In this document: positions 39,436 through 47,083 of the stretch, piece by piece | Numbering within the stretch: position 1 is the stretch's first letter | Layout of the letters: each line of letters opens with the position of its first letter | Assembly (NCBI RefSeq): GCF_014268815.2 | Contig: NZ_JABWRE020000001.1 | Location: forward strand, 2,857,001-2,921,000 | From: Pseudomonas urmiensis | GTDB lineage: Bacteria > Pseudomonadota > Gammaproteobacteria > Pseudomonadales > Pseudomonadaceae | DNA: 64,000 nt | Reading direction: 5' to 3' | Notes under the pieces: generated by a model | What the model was told of the DNA's origin: nothing | Seen by the model: the letters and a program-made list of their open reading frames with translations, nothing else | Database searches by the model: none | Made by a program: the position numbers and the translations under genes

Positions 39436-39769
39436 CGAGAAGCGCCGCGCCAAGGCCGAGCGCCTGCAGGAAGAAGACCTGCGCTTGAAGGTTCGACCAG
39501 GGACTAAACAGGCCCTGCTGGAACTGATGGAGTGGTCCGGGATCGAGGAACAGGGCGAGGCGATGACGCTCATGATTCATCGCCTGCATGAGCTGACCCG
39601 GGATGAAGCGGTGAAGCTACTCAAACCTCCGCGCCACACAGTTGAATTGAGCCCTTCTGTGGCGCGAAAGCTAGATCGATTCCGCATCAGTAGAGAGCTT
39701 CGTACGCCAGATCTAATGCTGGGCGACGACCCAGACGACACCGGTCTGCTGCTGCTCGCCAACGTCTGA
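39410..39769 (+). CDS. Small DNA-binding-like protein
   Basis: A 119-residue protein (TQQQRDEKRRAKAERLQEED followed by LRLKVRPGTKQALLELMEWS). The strand-helix-helix order after a basic tail is like an RHH protein. GGAGG lies 5 bases before ATG 39410. It overlaps the previous gene by 26 bp. Function unknown. Confidence 0.6.
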   Translation: MALTQQQRDEKRRAKAERLQEEDLRLKVRPGTKQALLELMEWSGIEEQGEAMTLMIHRLHELTRDEAVKLLKPPRHTVELSPSVARKLDRFRISRELRTPDLMLGDDPDDTGLLLLANV

Positions 39770-39890
39770 CCTGCGCTGCCCGCCAGCGCCTTCCCCTATT
39801 CAACGATAACGCCTCCCCGGCGAGGGCGGCGCATGCATGGAGACTGCCATGAGCGATAATAGAGCGCCCCGCTGTCATACTTGAACCACC

Positions 39891-40532
39891 TTACCGGCCA
39901 CGGGAGTCCGAGATCACCCTAATACCTAGAAACTTCCTGTTTATACCAAGGTCAGTCTTTATATCATCCCAAGCGCTCTCAAGCTCGGCCCGGAGAAGCT
40001 CCTTAAGTTCGACCATCGAACGGAAAACCTGCTTGTTATCCTCACCCTTTTTCAACCCATTTATATCATTCATTATACTTCTAATTTTATTCAGAATAGC
40101 TGCCGACGTTTTATCATCGCGACTCATCAACAGAGCAATCTTATTCTCAAGAATGATCGCCAGCTTCATACTTTCAACATACGCCTCGCCCCCTTTATAA
40201 CCGTCAACTTGCTTCAAGTTATTAGCGAGAACAGACATTGTCTGCAGGAGCTCAGATGCAGCCCCCCTCAACTCATTCATCCAGTGATGTCGAAGCGTAC
40301 TGACGTTGGCTTGAATTTGGTTACGCTGAACCCCTAGAGTGAATCGAGCAACCATGATAGCAACGATTAGACCTGCAATGCCGGTTACAATAGCTGCATA
40401 ATCAACGCCCGTATCAACATCCAAATATAAAGGCGTGGTCTTCGTACCAACAGCCTGCTCGCTTGCATTATTAGTTGTCACGCCCTCAGCTACAAGTTTA
40501 AGTCCACTGAGGTCCAACTCTATTTTGCTCAT
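39891..40532 (-). CDS. Membrane-anchored helical protein (AT-rich moron)
   Basis: A 213-residue protein on the minus strand inside the plus-strand early operon and clearly richer in A+T than its neighbours. One membrane segment (DYAAIVTGIAGLIVAIMVA, about residues 44-62) is followed by a long cytosolic helical domain (NVSTLRHHWMNELRGAASEL; LIMS-like SMKLAIILENKIALLMSRDD). This layout (short outside part, one span, helical cytosolic domain) resembles that of uncharacterised membrane proteins found in defence islands. It was likely acquired separately. Confidence 0.7.
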   Translation of the reverse strand: MSKIELDLSGLKLVAEGVTTNNASEQAVGTKTTPLYLDVDTGVDYAAIVTGIAGLIVAIMVARFTLGVQRNQIQANVSTLRHHWMNELRGAASELLQTMSVLANNLKQVDGYKGGEAYVESMKLAIILENKIALLMSRDDKTSAAILNKIRSIMNDINGLKKGEDNKQVFRSMVELKELLRAELESAWDDIKTDLGINRKFLGIRVISDSRGR

Positions 40533-40575
40533 ATTTAGTTCTCGACTTCCTTGCCCAAAACCTAGAGAGTATCAA

Positions 40576-42030
40576 ATGGCCACTACCTACGGAAGCGTCT
40601 GCAGCGGCATTGAAGCTGCGACCGTAGCCTGGCACCCGCTGGGCTGGCGTGCCGAGTGGTACGCCGAGATCGAGCCATTCCCCTGCGCGGTTCTGGCTCA
40701 CCACTACCCCGATACGCCGAACCACGGCGACATGACCCGTCTGGCAGCCATGACGCTGTCCGGCAAGATTCCGGCGCCCGAGGCCCTGGTCGGAGGCACG
40801 CCCTGCCAGGCCTTCAGCGTGGCAGGCATGCGTGAAGGCCTCGCCGATCCCCGCGGTGCCCTCACCATCAAATACGTGGAGCTGCTCGATGCAATTGACC
40901 ATGTTCGAACAAAGCGCGGCGAGCCCGAGGCCACCTGTCTCTGGGAAAACGTCCCAGGGGTCCTCTCCGACAAAGGCAACGCGTTTGGCTGCTTCCTCGG
41001 CGCCCTGGTGGGCGAATCCGAAGAACTCCAACCGCCAGGGGGCAAATGGAAGGACGCTGGTTGTGTGTATGGACCCACGCGAACAGCCGCATGGAGGGTT
41101 CTGGATGCCCAATATTTCGGCCTGGCCCAACGACGCCGCCGTGTGTTCGTTGTCGCAAGTGCTCGAGCAGGGTTCGATCCCCTCGAAATACTTTTTGAGC
41201 GCGAAGGCGTGCGCCGGGATACTCCGCCGTGCCGAGGCCAGGGGCAAGACGCTGCCGGAACAATTACAGCAAGCACTGGAGGCGTCGACGAAAACGACGC
41301 TGCAGATGGACGCCTGACGGTGTTCGGCGGAAACAACACCGCCGGCCCAATTGATGTAGCGCCCGCCCGCAACGCATGCGCCAGCGCGAGCGGAAGACTG
41401 GACTTCGAGAGCGAGGCCTTCATCGTAAGCGGCACGCTTCAGGCCAATGGCAAGGCAGCGGGAAGCGCAACTCAACAGGACGCCGAGAGCGGCATGCTGG
41501 TTGTGCATGGCACGCAAGACCCCTGCACTCTCGCTGATCAGGCATTCGCCCTGGGTCGCAACAGCGGCCAGGAAAATGCCGTCTTGGCGTTCAGTTGCAA
41601 GGACCACGGCGCCGACGCCGGCGGGATCGCTCCCACGCTTCGCGCCATGGGTCACGGCGCCAGCCACCCGAACGCAGGCGGACAGATCGCGATTTGCCTC
41701 CCTCACGCAATCCAGGCCGGAGCCCTGCGCGAGAATCCAGCCAGCGGCCCGGATGGCGTAGGCGTGCAGTTGGATCATGCCTACACGCTCGAGGCGAGAG
41801 CAGAGGTCCAGGCGGTTCACTCTGGCGCGCAGGTCCGCCGACTCACCCCGCGCGAATGCGAGCGCCTTCAGGGCTTCCCCGACGACTACACCGTGATCCC
41901 TTATCGTGGTCGCGTCCGAGGCCTGTGCCCTGACGGCCCGCGATACAAGGCGATCGGCAACAGCAAGGCCGTCCCAGTCGTGCGATGGATCGGCCAGCGC
42001 ATCCAACAACAACTTGAACGTCTCGCTTGA
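40576..42030 (+). CDS. dcm: DNA cytosine-5 methyltransferase
   Basis: A 484-residue C5-cytosine methyltransferase. Motif I YGSVCSGIEAATVAW at the start, motif IV GGTPCQAFSVAG (catalytic Cys about 77), motif VI ENVPGV (about 124), motif VIII AQRRRRVFVVAS (about 185), motif IX RRLTPRECERLQGFPDDY (about 420) and motif X YKAIGNSKAVPV (about 458). A variable target-recognition region of about 220 residues lies between VIII and IX. No restriction enzyme gene is nearby, so it is a stand-alone phage enzyme that probably protects phage DNA. Confidence 0.93.
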   Translation: MATTYGSVCSGIEAATVAWHPLGWRAEWYAEIEPFPCAVLAHHYPDTPNHGDMTRLAAMTLSGKIPAPEALVGGTPCQAFSVAGMREGLADPRGALTIKYVELLDAIDHVRTKRGEPEATCLWENVPGVLSDKGNAFGCFLGALVGESEELQPPGGKWKDAGCVYGPTRTAAWRVLDAQYFGLAQRRRRVFVVASARAGFDPLEILFEREGVRRDTPPCRGQGQDAAGTITASTGGVDENDAADGRLTVFGGNNTAGPIDVAPARNACASASGRLDFESEAFIVSGTLQANGKAAGSATQQDAESGMLVVHGTQDPCTLADQAFALGRNSGQENAVLAFSCKDHGADAGGIAPTLRAMGHGASHPNAGGQIAICLPHAIQAGALRENPASGPDGVGVQLDHAYTLEARAEVQAVHSGAQVRRLTPRECERLQGFPDDYTVIPYRGRVRGLCPDGPRYKAIGNSKAVPVVRWIGQRIQQQLERLA

Positions 42031-42039
42031 GGTTTCCCC

Positions 42040-42786
42040 ATGCCCACGGAAAACCGATCCAGCAACACCGAGATGGCCGCGAAGCTGAGTCCGTGCCCGT
42101 TCTGCGGCCAGCAAGACGCCTTCGTCGAGCAACTCGATAGCGATGCCTCTGTCGTCATCTGCCAGGGCCGAATTGACGAGCACTCAGCCTGCCTTGCTCG
42201 CGGGCCAGTCGGAGTTCAGCAGCACGAATGCGAAGACCAGCCAGGCCATGACCAGGCAGTGAAAGAGTGGAATAAGCGCGCAGCAGCTGCGCCCCACCCC
42301 GACCCTATAGCCTGGATGGTTGGTACTGCCATCTGGTGGACCAAAGAAGAGGCAGAGAGGGATGCGGCGGCTACTGAGTTGCCGATTGTTGGGCTGGGGC
42401 CCATGACCGATACCGGCGAGGTTGAGCGACTTGTAGCTGCCAACACGGAGTACGCCCGCCGGCATCTGGAGCAACAGGGTGAGGCTGAGCAACTGCGTAT
42501 CGAGATGGCCCAATGCGCAACCATGGCCGCCATGGTCTACGCCCGCGAGTGGGCAGAGCACGTCGGCAGCGGCCCAATTTCGAGCAAGGTTGAAGCGGCC
42601 ATCACTCAGCTGCACAACGACATCCATGAAGCCAACGAGAAACTGGTCGAGCGGGATGCGCTGCTGCGTGAGATAGCCGACCATTGCAATGGGTGCGTCA
42701 TGCCTACTGAACAGTTGCTACGCGACTGGGGATCGAGCATAGACGCCGCCCTGTCCGCCAGCGCAGAGCCGCAGGTGAAGTCGTGA
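42040..42786 (+). CDS. Lar-like restriction alleviation protein
   Basis: A 248-residue protein. The first ~70 residues form the Lar-type zinc ribbon (LSPCPFCGQQDAFVEQ ... CEDQ ... AVKEWNKRA), as in Rac prophage Lar, which lowers host restriction. The rest is a helical extension with DITHEANEKLVERD-like coiled coil and a second part (DPIAWMVGTAIWWTKEEAE). It is 10 bp behind the methyltransferase. Confidence 0.75.
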   Translation: MPTENRSSNTEMAAKLSPCPFCGQQDAFVEQLDSDASVVICQGRIDEHSACLARGPVGVQQHECEDQPGHDQAVKEWNKRAAAAPHPDPIAWMVGTAIWWTKEEAERDAAATELPIVGLGPMTDTGEVERLVAANTEYARRHLEQQGEAEQLRIEMAQCATMAAMVYAREWAEHVGSGPISSKVEAAITQLHNDIHEANEKLVERDALLREIADHCNGCVMPTEQLLRDWGSSIDAALSASAEPQVKS

Positions 42787-43043
42787 AGACGCACTTCGCT
42801 CCATTCACCGACCTGGAAGACCTTGAGCAGGCACCTTGCGGAACCTGGCTAGGGGAGTCCTCCGAGCTGTCAGGCGACTGGGCCATGGTCGATTGCCTGC
42901 TCTGCAAGAAGCGCCGAGAAAGGATCATCGCTGCCGCCGCTGATGAAGAGCGCTTCATCGTCGAGCAGATGGGCGACTTGGCGGCCTTCATGCGCGCGAT
43001 AGACTCCGCCCAGCAAGAGAACATCTGTACTCCTAAGCTGTAA
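42783..43043 (+). CDS. Small hypothetical protein
   Basis: An 86-residue protein (FTDLEDLEQAPCGTWLGESS; WAMVDCLLCKKRRERII) with CLLC, and an acidic helical end. It overlaps the Lar-like gene by 4 bp. Its N-terminal part resembles small zinc-binding phage proteins. Function unknown. Confidence 0.6.
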   Translation: MKTHFAPFTDLEDLEQAPCGTWLGESSELSGDWAMVDCLLCKKRRERIIAAAADEERFIVEQMGDLAAFMRAIDSAQQENICTPKL

Positions 43044-43055
43044 CCCCTCTCCCCT

Positions 43056-43355
43056 CTATTTCGAAGCGGCGAGCAAGTCAGCGGCAGGGGCACCTTCAGC
43101 AGCAACGCGGCGGGCACGGCCCACGCCCCAGGCCAATGCCCTGGTCATCGACTCGCCGGGACGGGAGTCGAACGCCTCTTCATGGAGCGCAGCGCCAGCA
43201 GCCGCATAGACGCCGATGAACATCTGCGTAGTGCCTGTGCGCGACAATCTGACCTGTACATCAACCATAGTGCCGTCGTCGAGAATTTCGTCATGAGTAC
43301 GATGGTGAAGCGTTGGGTCGGCCCAGTCCCAATATGCCGGTCCTCGAATTCTCAT
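43056..43355 (-). CDS. Small hypothetical protein (minus strand)
   Basis: A 99-residue protein (RIRGPAYWDWADPTLHHRTH; TMVDVQVRLSRTGTTQMFIG) with a beta-rich N-terminal half and a helical Ala-rich end. It lies convergent to the Lar-like cluster, 12 bp from its last gene. GGAG lies 8 bases before ATG. Independent cargo. Not recognised. Confidence 0.6.
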   Translation of the reverse strand: MRIRGPAYWDWADPTLHHRTHDEILDDGTMVDVQVRLSRTGTTQMFIGVYAAAGAALHEEAFDSRPGESMTRALAWGVGRARRVAAEGAPAADLLAASK

Positions 43356-43514
43356 AATTCCTCCGCTCCAGCTGTTCTGCTTCAGGTCGTGAAAGACAAC
43401 ATAGCGAACCTAACCATAGAGACAACTAAAACGACCGAAACTGAGAGTTAGTTCCGACAATTGGCTAAAAACTGTACATAATTACGATTTTGTATAATTT
43501 TTTCGCCGAAGTTC

Positions 43515-43706
43515 CTAAACGTCATCCCGGATATTCACGGCAAAATCTATCCACTCTTGAAACGCTTTACGCTGAGCTTCGAGATTCTCCTCCCAGCAAA
43601 TTTTACCCCCGTGGCTGTAGGCCACTCGATTCATTAATGAAGCAGTCGATTTATCGAGCTCCTTCAGCAATTGATAAGCACGATATCTCTGGTCGGCGTT
43701 CACCAT
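43515..43706 (-). CDS. Small hypothetical protein (minus strand)
   Basis: A 63-residue helical protein (ADQRYRAYQLLKELDKSTA; EENLEAQRKAFQEWIDFAV). The surrounding 43.36-43.80 kb stretch is AT-rich compared with its neighbours, which suggests a second transferred piece together with the previous gene. GAGAG lies a little upstream. Confidence 0.5.
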   Translation of the reverse strand: MVNADQRYRAYQLLKELDKSTASLMNRVAYSHGGKICWEENLEAQRKAFQEWIDFAVNIRDDV

Positions 43707-43837
43707 CTTGTTTTCTCTCGCGGCGCTCGCAGCCCACTCTGTGTTGAGCAGGGCTTGCTGGTCGTCTGCTATCTAGACCCCTCAGTAACCAATTTTATTC
43801 CCAGCACACGCTGAAATCAGCAGCGTAAGGAGAAGTC

Positions 43838-43912
43838 ATGCCTGAAGAAATCAAGCTAATCCAACGTGTAGCCGTCGTACGAGGCAAAGACAGCAATGCG
43901 GCGCAGCCATGA
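43838..43912 (+). CDS. Short peptide coupled to secreted protein gene
   Basis: A 24-residue frame MPEEIKLIQRVAVVRGKDSN... with AAGGAG 5 bases upstream. Its stop overlaps the next start (ATGA), so it probably drives translation of the secreted protein at 43909. Confidence 0.4.
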   Translation: MPEEIKLIQRVAVVRGKDSNAAQP

Positions 43913-44160
43913 CCCGCCTCGCCCTCTGCCTCCTGCTGCTGGCCACCAGCGCCAGCGCAACCGAGAACGTCATCGACGTGCAGCACGACAGCCAGCGCGG
44001 CGTCACCTGCTACCTGCTCAATGGGGTCGGCATCAGCTGCATCCCCGACAGCCAGATGCAGGCCGGCAACCAGCGCCAGCTCTCCCCGCACGAAACCCAA
44101 CCCGAACCTACACCCGCTCTGGCGCCTGGGCGCTGGATTGATGAGAGGTATGAGCTGTGA
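43909..44160 (+). CDS. Small secreted protein
   Basis: An 83-residue protein with a signal peptide (MTRLALCLLLLATSASA) and a mature part with two cysteines (GVTCYLLNGVGISCIPDSQM), which could form a disulfide. It is likely periplasmic. Similar small exported proteins are common near the xis end of Pseudomonas prophages. Role unknown. Confidence 0.65.
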   Translation: MTRLALCLLLLATSASATENVIDVQHDSQRGVTCYLLNGVGISCIPDSQMQAGNQRQLSPHETQPEPTPALAPGRWIDERYEL

Positions 44161-44492
44161 CTGAATTAGAAGAGCTTTTGCTGGCCGCGAAGGCCGCCGG
44201 GCTTGAAGTTGAGCCTTGCACATGCAGCGATCCTAAGTGGCCGCTGCGCATCAAGGGCCAGTCGGGCACCCGGGCTCATTGGAATCCCAACATCAACGAC
44301 GGCGACGCATTCAAGCTGGCGATTGACTTGGGCATGCAGGTCAACGTTGAAGGATCTGGTGAGGATGAGGCCGTCTGGGCTGACGACACCATGATCTGGG
44401 TGAACAGCGAGTACGCCCAGGGCGACCGCCGGAAGGCTGCGCGGTCCGCAATCGTCAGCGTCGCGGCCCAACGCGGAGAAAAGATGCCATGA
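44157..44492 (+). CDS. Hypothetical protein (DUF2591/NinX-like?)
   Basis: A 111-residue protein starting at GTG 44157, overlapping the previous stop. Sequence such as HWNPNINDGDAFKLAIDLGM is reminiscent of phage DUF2591 proteins, which carry a W-N-P-(x)n-D motif. Moderate support only. Confidence 0.6.
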   Translation: MTELEELLLAAKAAGLEVEPCTCSDPKWPLRIKGQSGTRAHWNPNINDGDAFKLAIDLGMQVNVEGSGEDEAVWADDTMIWVNSEYAQGDRRKAARSAIVSVAAQRGEKMP

Positions 44493-44572
44493 CCTGCACC
44501 TGCCCATCCGGCGACGGCTCACTGCGCTGGCCGTGCCCGGTTCATCCGCCTAAGGACGCATCAAATGGCTGA
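44489..44572 (+). CDS. Tiny cysteine-rich peptide
   Basis: A 27-residue frame MTCTCPSGDGSLRWPCPVHP... that overlaps both the previous stop (4 bp) and the next start (8 bp). The CTCPSGDGSLRWPCP pattern with three cysteines and a His looks like a metal-binding knuckle and recurs, from memory, in other Pseudomonas phage proteins. Confidence 0.45.
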   Translation: MTCTCPSGDGSLRWPCPVHPPKDASNG

Positions 44573-44804
44573 TTTCAACGATACGCAGCGCTTGGATTTC
44601 ATGCTTTCCCAAGGCCGAGAACTGGTTCTGGAGGGCATGGGCACCAACGGTCGCGGCACCTTCTGGTACTCCCTCTACGTACAAGAAGGTCGATGGGGAA
44701 GCCAGGAATACGAGCGCATCCACCTCGAAGGGCCAAGCGACTTCGATGCCAGCCCTGAACAGAAACGCCAAGCAATCGACTTGGCAATGGAGGCCCGGCG
44801 ATGA
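44565..44804 (+). CDS. Small hypothetical protein
   Basis: A 79-residue protein (ADFNDTQRLDFMLSQGRELV; SPEQKRQAIDLAMEARR). The start resembles a group of phage proteins with NDTQRLDFML. Overlaps both neighbours. Function unknown. Confidence 0.62.
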   Translation: MADFNDTQRLDFMLSQGRELVLEGMGTNGRGTFWYSLYVQEGRWGSQEYERIHLEGPSDFDASPEQKRQAIDLAMEARR

Positions 44805-44854
44805 CCCTGCCCCTGATGTACATGGCCTACCTGATCTACCGAGGTCCACGGTGA
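44801..44854 (+). CDS. Very short hydrophobic peptide
   Basis: A 17-residue frame MTLPLMYMAYLIYRGPR with GAGGCC upstream, overlapping both neighbours by 4 bp. It probably serves to couple translation between 44565 and 44851; it may not have its own function. Confidence 0.3.
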   Translation: MTLPLMYMAYLIYRGPR

Positions 44855-45060
44855 TTATCCGCGAGGCGCTGTGCATTCTGGGCTGGCACTCGTGGTCGCA
44901 CCAATACGATAACGGCCTTGATCGTGCGCGACGACAAAATCGGCCCGGGCAACTCACCTTCTGCTATGTGCCGAACTGGAAAAAGGTGTGCTCTTGCTGC
45001 GGCATCACCAAAGACATTGATGATCGAGCACCCAGCTTGATTGAAGTAGATCCAGCCTAA
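44851..45060 (+). CDS. Small hypothetical protein with CSCCG
   Basis: A 69-residue protein starting at GTG 44851 with GAGGT 6 bases upstream. It contains YVPNWKKVCSCCGITKDIDD, a small metal-binding-like loop. Not recognised beyond that. Confidence 0.55.
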   Translation: MIIREALCILGWHSWSHQYDNGLDRARRQNRPGQLTFCYVPNWKKVCSCCGITKDIDDRAPSLIEVDPA

Positions 45061-45110
45061 CCCTTCCCCTACTACTCAAGCCCGCCGACATGCGCGGGCG
45101 AGGATTCCCC

Positions 45111-45320
45111 ATGGCCATTTTCATCTGCTCATGCACGAAGCTCAGCAAATGCCAGTCGCTTGGCGATCAAGTGCGCGTGGTCGCCATGCGCCGCGCCAAT
45201 GGCTGGCAAACGATCCGTGATGATCTGGCGCGCCTGGCTGAAGAGTGGTTTGGACGCGAGCCGGCAAAGATCATAAGCGAGATGCGCGCTGTATGCGACG
45301 AAGTATTCCGCACCAACTGA
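45111..45320 (+). CDS. Small hypothetical protein
   Basis: A 69-residue protein (MAIFICSCTKLSKCQSLGDQ; DDLARLAEEWFGREPAKIIS), cysteine-rich at the start and helical at the end. GAGGA is upstream. Not recognised. Confidence 0.55.
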   Translation: MAIFICSCTKLSKCQSLGDQVRVVAMRRANGWQTIRDDLARLAEEWFGREPAKIISEMRAVCDEVFRTN

Positions 45321-45355
45321 CCAACCTGCCGCCACCGGCGGCGTGGAGACCATCC

Positions 45356-45532
45356 ATGAACCTAATCGACTGCTACGTCACGAAGATCCTCGGCGAGCCG
45401 TACCGCAAGTTCGGCCACTGGTGGGTTGAGGCCGAGTACGAATCTGAAGGCCGCCCCGGCAAAACCCAGCTCATGTTCCGCACCGAGGAAGCCGCCCGGG
45501 CGGCGAAGGTCGGGCACCACTTCTTGGCCTGA
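45356..45532 (+). CDS. Small hypothetical protein
   Basis: A 58-residue protein (NLIDCYVTKILGEPYRKFGH; WVEAEYESEGRPGKTQLMF) of beta-beta-alpha type with a helical end EEAARAAKVG. Similar small phage proteins are seen near the excisionase. Weak ribosome site. Confidence 0.58.
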   Translation: MNLIDCYVTKILGEPYRKFGHWWVEAEYESEGRPGKTQLMFRTEEAARAAKVGHHFLA

Positions 45533-45556
45533 CCCCTCTATATAAAGGAGACACCC

Positions 45557-45769
45557 ATGCGACCCGCAGAGAACATCGACCGCTTCCTGCGCCTCGACGA
45601 GGTGCTGCACGTGACCGGGATCGGCCGGAACACCGTCTATCGCAGAATCCGTGAAGGCACATTCCCAAAACAGGTTAAGATAGGACCCAATTCGGTCGCC
45701 TGGCGCCAGTCGGACATCACTCAGTGGATGACCTCTTTCGACCCCAGCGACGACCAATCAGTACATTGA
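45557..45769 (+). CDS. AlpA-family regulator / excisionase-like protein
   Basis: A 70-residue MerR-like helix-turn-helix protein of the AlpA family: DRFLRLDEVLHVTGIGRNTV followed by YRRIREGTFPKQVKIGPNSV and AWRQSDITQWM. AAAGGAG precedes ATG by 7 bases. AlpA-type proteins control integrase genes or act as excisionases. It is the last phage gene before host queD, and two 11-bp direct repeats overlap its end. Confidence 0.88.
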   Translation: MRPAENIDRFLRLDEVLHVTGIGRNTVYRRIREGTFPKQVKIGPNSVAWRQSDITQWMTSFDPSDDQSVH

Positions 45770-45781
45770 GCAGTACATTGA
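45759..45781. repeat. Direct repeat at the prophage right end (possible att/Xis site)
   Basis: CAGTACATTGA occurs twice (45759-45769 and 45771-45781) with one base between, the first copy including the AlpA stop codon. Tandem sites like this near the end of a prophage can be excisionase arm sites or part of an attachment site. The matching left end is outside the window. Confidence 0.4.
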
Positions 45782-45832
45782 AACACCAATTCCCGCTCAA
45801 GCCCTTATCCCACCAGCTATACAGGTCCACCA

Positions 45833-46189
45833 GTGGAAATCTTCAAGGAATTCACATTCGAATCGGCCCACCGCCTGCCCAACGTCGCGCCAGGCCACAA
45901 GTGCGGTCGCCTGCATGGCCACTCGTTCAAGGTCGCCCTGCACCTGACCGGCCCGCTTGACCCGCACACTGGCTGGATCCGCGATTTCTCCGAGATCAAG
46001 GCGATCTTCAAGCCGATCTACGAGCAGCTGGACCACAATTACCTGAACGACATCCCTGGCCTGGAAAACCCGACCAGTGAAGTCATCGCCAAGTGGATCT
46101 GGGAACAGGTCAAGCCGCTGCTGCCTGAGCTGTCGAAAGTACGCATCCACGAAACCTGCACCAGCGGCTGCGAATACACCGGCGACTGA
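45833..46189 (+). CDS. queD: 6-carboxy-5,6,7,8-tetrahydropterin synthase
   Basis: A 118-residue QueD/PTPS-family enzyme, second step of queuosine (and preQ0) synthesis from dihydroneopterin triphosphate. [10 protein letters not shown] (zinc His), [12 protein letters not shown] (catalytic Cys and two zinc His) and LDHNYLND are all present. GTG 45833 begins the family N-terminus MEIFKEF and follows AGGTCC. It is the first host gene to the right of the prophage. Confidence 0.93.
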   Translation: MEIFKEFTFESAHRLPNVAPGHKCGRLHGHSFKVALHLTGPLDPHTGWIRDFSEIKAIFKPIYEQLDHNYLNDIPGLENPTSEVIAKWIWEQVKPLLPELSKVRIHETCTSGCEYTGD

Positions 46190-46190
46190 G

Positions 46191-46676
46191 TCAGGCCTGC
46201 CCGGCGCCCAATTCCAGGGCGTCGCGCAAAAAACGCGGGGCGATGTAGCGCTCGTAGTGCGCCTCGGACAGCAGGAAGAACTCGCGGTCGATGGCATCGC
46301 GCAGCTGCGGCAGCTCCCAGTCGCGAAACTCCGGCATCAAGGCCATGCCGTAGGCTTCCAGGTCGCGGATCATTCGCGCGCCGCGGGCGATCAACTGATA
46401 CGCCCAGCAGTATTCGGACTGATGGGCGACGAAGCGAATCGAGCGCTGCTCCAATTGCTGGCGCAGGCAGTCTTTGTCGAACACCTCAAGCTTGGCCATC
46501 ATCACCTGCACCAGCAATTGCTCCAGGCGCAGCCAGACCGCGCGCTTTTGCTCGTCGCTGTAGCCGTTCCAGTGGATCACTTCGTGGTGAAAACGCTTGC
46601 AGCCGCGGCACACCAGGTCGCCGTAGACGGTAGAGCACAAGCCCACGCAAGGGGTTTTGATGGATTGATTGGACAT
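46191..46676 (-). CDS. DUF1289 family protein
   Basis: A 161-residue protein with an N-terminal DUF1289 domain (TPCVGLCSTVYGDLVCRGCK followed by RFHHEVIHWNGYSDEQKRAV), four cysteines probably binding metal. The rest is a helical C-terminal extension. It converges on queD with 1 bp between the stops. Conserved next to queD and acnB in Pseudomonas from memory. Biochemical role unknown. Confidence 0.88.
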   Translation of the reverse strand: MSNQSIKTPCVGLCSTVYGDLVCRGCKRFHHEVIHWNGYSDEQKRAVWLRLEQLLVQVMMAKLEVFDKDCLRQQLEQRSIRFVAHQSEYCWAYQLIARGARMIRDLEAYGMALMPEFRDWELPQLRDAIDREFFLLSEAHYERYIAPRFLRDALELGAGQA

Positions 46677-47083
46677 GAAAAAACAACGGCTTGGCGGTGG
46701 AACACGGCTCCATGTTAGCCCTTTGTCTAACCAGGGTCACCCGTTAAAGTCATAAGTGCCGCCTTACTTTCGTTCGCTTTTTGCCGTAGAATCACTCCGC
46801 CTTTTCAAGGCAACAATGTCCGTTGGAAGCTGTTTTCAAAGCGTCACGAGCACAGTTGATCCGGTAGAACGGCGTTGGCCCGGCTCATGCACCCTCGCAT
46901 GGTCCGCGCCAACCCCTCATCAGCCTCCGTTCTACAGGCGTAAAACTTTGAAAGCAGCTTCTGTAAGGATTCTCTGCGACCCTGGCTGGGCGGCCCAAGA
47001 AGCCGTCATTGCGCATGGGTGCATGAGAATGCTGGATGAGCGTCCCGGACTCCCTTTAGGGACCACTGATGAGGGTAATAACT
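46677..47083 (+). promoter_or_regulatory. acnB upstream region and promoter
   Basis: A 407-bp gap. A candidate promoter TTACTT-17 bp-TAGAAT ends near 46793 (good -10, weak -35). It would give an acnB leader of about 290 nt. The leader contains a large nested hairpin (46826-46961) and a small TCCC-TTTA-GGGA hairpin at about 47052-47064 just before the ribosome site. Confidence 0.5.
46826..46961 (+). ncRNA. Large structured RNA in the acnB leader
   Basis: Nested complementary arms on the plus strand: a 16-bp outer stem (46826-46841 with 46946-46961, all paired with one G-U), a 9-bp stem GTAGAACGG/CCGTTCTAC (46864-46872 with 46927-46935), a 6-bp stem GTTGGC/GCCAAC (46874-46879 with 46908-46913) and a CATGC/GCATG apical hairpin. 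Such a long, well-paired structure before a gene for an iron-sulfur enzyme suggests a cis-acting regulator or a processed sRNA. I know no named family for it. Confidence 0.6.

Noticed and set aside
39849..39884. 11-codon frame MSDNRAPRCHT after a GGAG-like site
   Set aside because: Too short to annotate as a gene; noted only as a possible gene remnant at the border of the AT-rich insertion.
45759..45832. End of a tRNA gene as attachment site (CCACCA near 45827)
   Set aside because: No tRNA cloverleaf can be formed; the string is part of the queD ribosome-site region.
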